Assembly (NCBI GenBank): GCA_031281925.1 | Contig: JAITES010000126.1 | Span: 1-15,485 of the forward strand | DNA length: 15,485 nt | Origin: Treponema sp. | GTDB lineage: Bacteria; Spirochaetota; Spirochaetia; Treponematales; Breznakiellaceae | Direction: 5' to 3' | In this document: in pieces, positions 13,066-15,485 of the stretch | Position numbering within the stretch: the first letter of the stretch is position 1 | Layout of the letters: each line of letters opens with the position of its first letter | The notes under the pieces: generated by a model | Databases searched by the model: none | What the model saw: only the letters and a program-made list of their open reading frames with translations | Told to the model about the DNA's origin: nothing | Program-made: the position numbers and the translations under genes

Positions 13066-14571
13066 GTGTACCAGAGTTTCATCGGCCTTGAAGTCCATAT
13101 TCACCTCTTGACCAAAACCAAGGTTTTCTGCGGCTGCCGTTCCGCCTTTGGGGATGAGCCCAATACCAACGTATGTCCTGTCTGCATGGGTTATCCGGGA
13201 GTACTTCCCAGCCTGAACATTGAGGCGATGCGCATGGGCTGCATGGTAGCCAGGGCCCTGAACTGCCGCATCCCGGAAAAGACCTGGTTTGAGCGCAAGC
13301 AGTATTTCTATCCCGATATGCCCAAAAACTATCAGATTAGTCAGTTCGGCAGTCCCCTGGGCCAGGAGGGCTGGGTGGAGCTTGAAGGGAAGACAAAGAA
13401 CAGCGGCGGGGAAGAAATCTCCATCAAAAAAAAGGTGAGGATCAAGGAATGTCATCTTGAAGAAGACGCGGGGAAGATGATCCATACCGGTACCGTTTCC
13501 CTTTTGGACTATAACCGTGCGGGGGTCTCTCTTCTGGAGATCGTCACCGAGCCCGATATGGAAACCGGGGAAGAGGCAGAACTCTTCATTCAGCAGCTCC
13601 GCCGTACGGTCCGCTATCTTGGAGTCTGCGACGGCAACATGGAAGAGGGCTCCCTCCGGGCGGATGCCAACGTGTCGATCAACTTTGAGGGGAAGGGCCT
13701 GGGGAAGAAGGTGGAAATAAAGAACCTCAACTCAAGCCGTTTTGTAAAGCTGTCGCTTAACTATGAGATTGCCCGGCAGGGAGTGATGCTGGATACGGGC
13801 AGGGAAGTTATTCAGGAGACACGGCTGTGGAATGAAAACCGGGACGAGACAGCGCCCATGCGTACAAAAGAAAACGCGCAGGATTACCGTTACTTCCCCG
13901 AACCGGATCTCCCGGTCTTTACCCCGGACGCGGCCTTCCTTAAATCCGTCGAGGATTCTCTTGTTGAATTGCCTCTGGCCCGGCAGAAGCGGCTGGAAAC
14001 CGGATACGGTATTTCCCCGGAACAGGCCGGCCTTATCTGTGAGGAAAAATCACAGGCGGATTACTTTGAGACCGCGGTTGCCGAAGCGGAAAAGCGGGGA
14101 GCCGGGAGAAAGAACGCGGCCCAGAAGATTGCCAACTGGCTCCTTCAGGACATAAAGCATATTCTTGTACGGGAAGACATTGGTTTGGATGACTTTGCCC
14201 TCAATCCCCGCCGTCTTGCGGCCCTCGTGTCTCTTACGGCTTCCGGCAGCATTTCCGGCAAGAATGCCAAACAGACGCTTGAGGCGGTGATAGCGGAAAA
14301 CCGCGAGCCTGAGGACATCATCCGGGAACGGGGCTGGGAACGGCTTTCCGATCCTGCAAAGATTGCCGAAGCGCTTGAAACGGTGTTCGCAGCGGAAAGT
14401 AAAACCGTGGCGGAACTGAGGGAGCTTGCGGCCGCGGAAGAAAACAGGGGAATAGTGAAGAGAAGGCAAACCCTCTGCGCCTACCTTGTAGGAAAGGTAA
14501 TCGCTGCCACGGGCGGCCGGGCGGATCCGGTGATTGCCGGAGAACAGCTGAGCAGGAAACTGGCCGGCTAA
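13066..14571 (+). CDS. gatB: Asp-tRNA(Asn)/Glu-tRNA(Gln) amidotransferase subunit B
   Basis: GatB binds the misacylated tRNA, activates its side chain with ATP and transfers ammonia to form Asn-tRNA or Gln-tRNA. With the GTG start the protein is 501 aa, opening as YQSFIGLEVHIHLLTKTKVF, as expected for the family. The likely zinc ligands are Cys22, Cys24, Cys37 and Cys40 (FCGC and CPVC). WFERKQYFYPDMPKNYQISQ, LEEDAGKMIH, DYNRAGVSLLEIVTEPDM, GSLRADANVSI, EIKNLNSSRF and QDYRYFPEPDLP are all family blocks. The C-terminal third is the helical YqeY-like tRNA-binding region. It follows gatA after a structured 98-nt gap and precedes aspS by 41 bp. No feature of the product is missing. Confidence 0.96.
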   Translation: MYQSFIGLEVHIHLLTKTKVFCGCRSAFGDEPNTNVCPVCMGYPGVLPSLNIEAMRMGCMVARALNCRIPEKTWFERKQYFYPDMPKNYQISQFGSPLGQEGWVELEGKTKNSGGEEISIKKKVRIKECHLEEDAGKMIHTGTVSLLDYNRAGVSLLEIVTEPDMETGEEAELFIQQLRRTVRYLGVCDGNMEEGSLRADANVSINFEGKGLGKKVEIKNLNSSRFVKLSLNYEIARQGVMLDTGREVIQETRLWNENRDETAPMRTKENAQDYRYFPEPDLPVFTPDAAFLKSVEDSLVELPLARQKRLETGYGISPEQAGLICEEKSQADYFETAVAEAEKRGAGRKNAAQKIANWLLQDIKHILVREDIGLDDFALNPRRLAALVSLTASGSISGKNAKQTLEAVIAENREPEDIIRERGWERLSDPAKIAEALETVFAAESKTVAELRELAAAEENRGIVKRRQTLCAYLVGKVIAATGGRADPVIAGEQLSRKLAG

Positions 14572-14612
14572 TCATCTTCACGTTTTTTTATAACTGATTT
14601 TAAGGAGGGATT

Positions 14613-15485
14613 ATGCGTCTGCTTGCTGCGGATACGGCGGCGGCTGCCAGAGAGAAGCTGCAAACAGAAATCGAACTTGCCGGGTGGGTACACCGCATCC
14701 GGGACATGGGGGGCATCAGCTTTGTGATCCTCCGGGATCGTTCCGGCCTTGTACAGCTGGTGTTTGATGAAAAGCCTGTGGATTCTTCCGGCCTTCCGCT
14801 GACACTGGAGTCGGTGATCCGTGTCCGGGGTGAGGCGGCCCTCAACGAGAAGGCGCCCGGCGGCGCGGAACTGCGCGTTGGCTCAGGCGGTCTTGAAGTG
14901 ATAAGCCGGGCCGCGCCGGAACTTCCCTTCCAGGTAAACGGGGATCTCTCTAAAATCGGTATCGAGGCAATTCTCGACAACCGCACCCTCTCCCTCCGCA
15001 ATCCCAAAATACGTTCCATATTCAGAATACAGGCTACGATCATCGAAGCCTTTTCCGCATACCTGCGCAGTCAGGGTTTTACCGAAATAAAGACAAGCAA
15101 GCTTGTGGGAAGCGGTACCGAAGGCGGCACCAACCTTTTTGAGGTTGAGTACTTTGACCGGAAGGTGTTTCTGGCCCAGAGCCCCCAGTTCTACAAGGAA
15201 GTCATGGTGGCGTCGGGGCTTGAACGTGTCTTTGAAGTTGCCCCCGCTTACCGGGCCGAAAAACACGACACGCCCCGGCATATCAACGAGTATGTCTCCC
15301 TGGACGTGGAGATGGGTTTTATTGATTCCGAACTTGAACTCATCGAACTTGAAAAGGGCCTGCTTGCCCATATCTTTGAAGAAGTGGCGATCAAGAACGC
15401 CGCGGATCTGGAAGCCTGGGAAGCCGCGGTTCCCGACCCGGCTTCGGTCGGCGCTTCTCCTGTCGTTCCCTATGAACAGGCCCTT
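14613..15485 (+). CDS. aspS: Archaeal-type, probably non-discriminating aspartyl-tRNA synthetase (3' end cut off)
   Basis: From ATG 14613, with a strong TAAGGAGGG ribosome-binding site, the frame stays open for 291 codons to the window edge. The N-terminal OB-fold contains ELAGWVHRIRDMGGISFVIL (21-40), followed by class II motif 1 and the active-site run GSGTEGGTNLF, FLAQSPQFYKE, FEVAPAYRAEKH, RHINEYVSLDVEMGF. This pattern, QSPQ followed by FRAE-like AYRAEKH, is that of the archaeal/eukaryotic AspRS genre, not the larger bacterial type with a GAD insertion. His27 in GWVH and Pro82 in KAPGG occupy the two positions that I align with Trp26 and Lys85 of the discriminating Thermococcus kodakarensis enzyme. 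I therefore infer charging of both tRNA-Asp and tRNA-Asn with Asp, supplying GatCAB. Asparaginyl-tRNA synthetase was considered; its SGQL motif is absent. Confidence 0.9.
   Translation, partial: MRLLAADTAAAAREKLQTEIELAGWVHRIRDMGGISFVILRDRSGLVQLVFDEKPVDSSGLPLTLESVIRVRGEAALNEKAPGGAELRVGSGGLEVISRAAPELPFQVNGDLSKIGIEAILDNRTLSLRNPKIRSIFRIQATIIEAFSAYLRSQGFTEIKTSKLVGSGTEGGTNLFEVEYFDRKVFLAQSPQFYKEVMVASGLERVFEVAPAYRAEKHDTPRHINEYVSLDVEMGFIDSELELIELEKGLLAHIFEEVAIKNAADLEAWEAAVPDPASVGASPVVPYEQAL

Noticed and set aside
14583..14589. Seven-T run after gatB as an intrinsic terminator
   Set aside because: No stable hairpin precedes it, and aspS follows closely with its own strong ribosome-binding site.
14613..15485. 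Asparaginyl-tRNA synthetase
   Set aside because: The active-site run is FLAQSPQFYKE with AYRAEKH, as in AspRS; the SGQL and related AsnRS motifs are missing.

Overview
The window reads as a moderately GC-rich bacterial chromosome segment, most likely from a spirochaete of the Treponema group. This assignment is inferred from gene content: a relaxed lipobox on a large sensor kinase, a MurE without the DNPR diaminopimelate motif, an archaeal-type AspRS beside gatCAB, and a FecR/DUF2804 pair. No rRNA, tRNA, CRISPR array or intact insertion sequence was seen. Nearly all of it is densely packed housekeeping genes.

Layout. Bases 1-2738 are a leftward unit: murD, then an EpmA/GenX-type lysyl-tRNA synthetase paralogue overlapping murD by 11 bp, then the start of an AT-rich MFS transporter that runs off the left edge. 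Bases 2739-2784 are a very compact divergent promoter region. Bases 2785-4778 hold a rightward, translationally coupled pair: a membrane-anchored FecR-domain protein and a DUF2804 protein. A U-less hairpin at 4800-4830 separates them from a second leftward unit, read in the order AMMECR1 (9833-9273), hybrid histidine kinase (9272-6393), murE (6384-4834). A 42-bp divergent gap follows. Bases 9876-11065 are azlC-azlD, a branched-chain amino acid exporter. Bases 11151 to the right edge are gatC, gatA, gatB and a truncated aspS.

How the genes work together. MurD and MurE add D-Glu and the third (probably dibasic) residue to UDP-MurNAc-peptides. EpmA is expected to lysylate elongation factor P. 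The clearest functional unit is gatCAB-aspS. The AspRS is of the archaeal genre and carries His27 and Pro82, at the two positions I align with residues linked to relaxed tRNA recognition. It should therefore charge both tRNA-Asp and tRNA-Asn with Asp, and GatCAB would amidate Asp-tRNA-Asn. That would make the cluster a self-contained route to Asn-tRNA.

I found no clearly new multi-gene system such as a defence locus or biosynthetic cluster. The most unusual items are smaller: a 24-bp in-frame tandem repeat with palindromic units inside epmA, consensus -10 boxes placed so close to start codons that leaderless or near-leaderless mRNAs are predicted, a three-hairpin gatA-gatB spacer, a C-terminal 18-bp minisatellite in azlC, and a lipobox-bearing hybrid kinase with tandem solute-binding domains.
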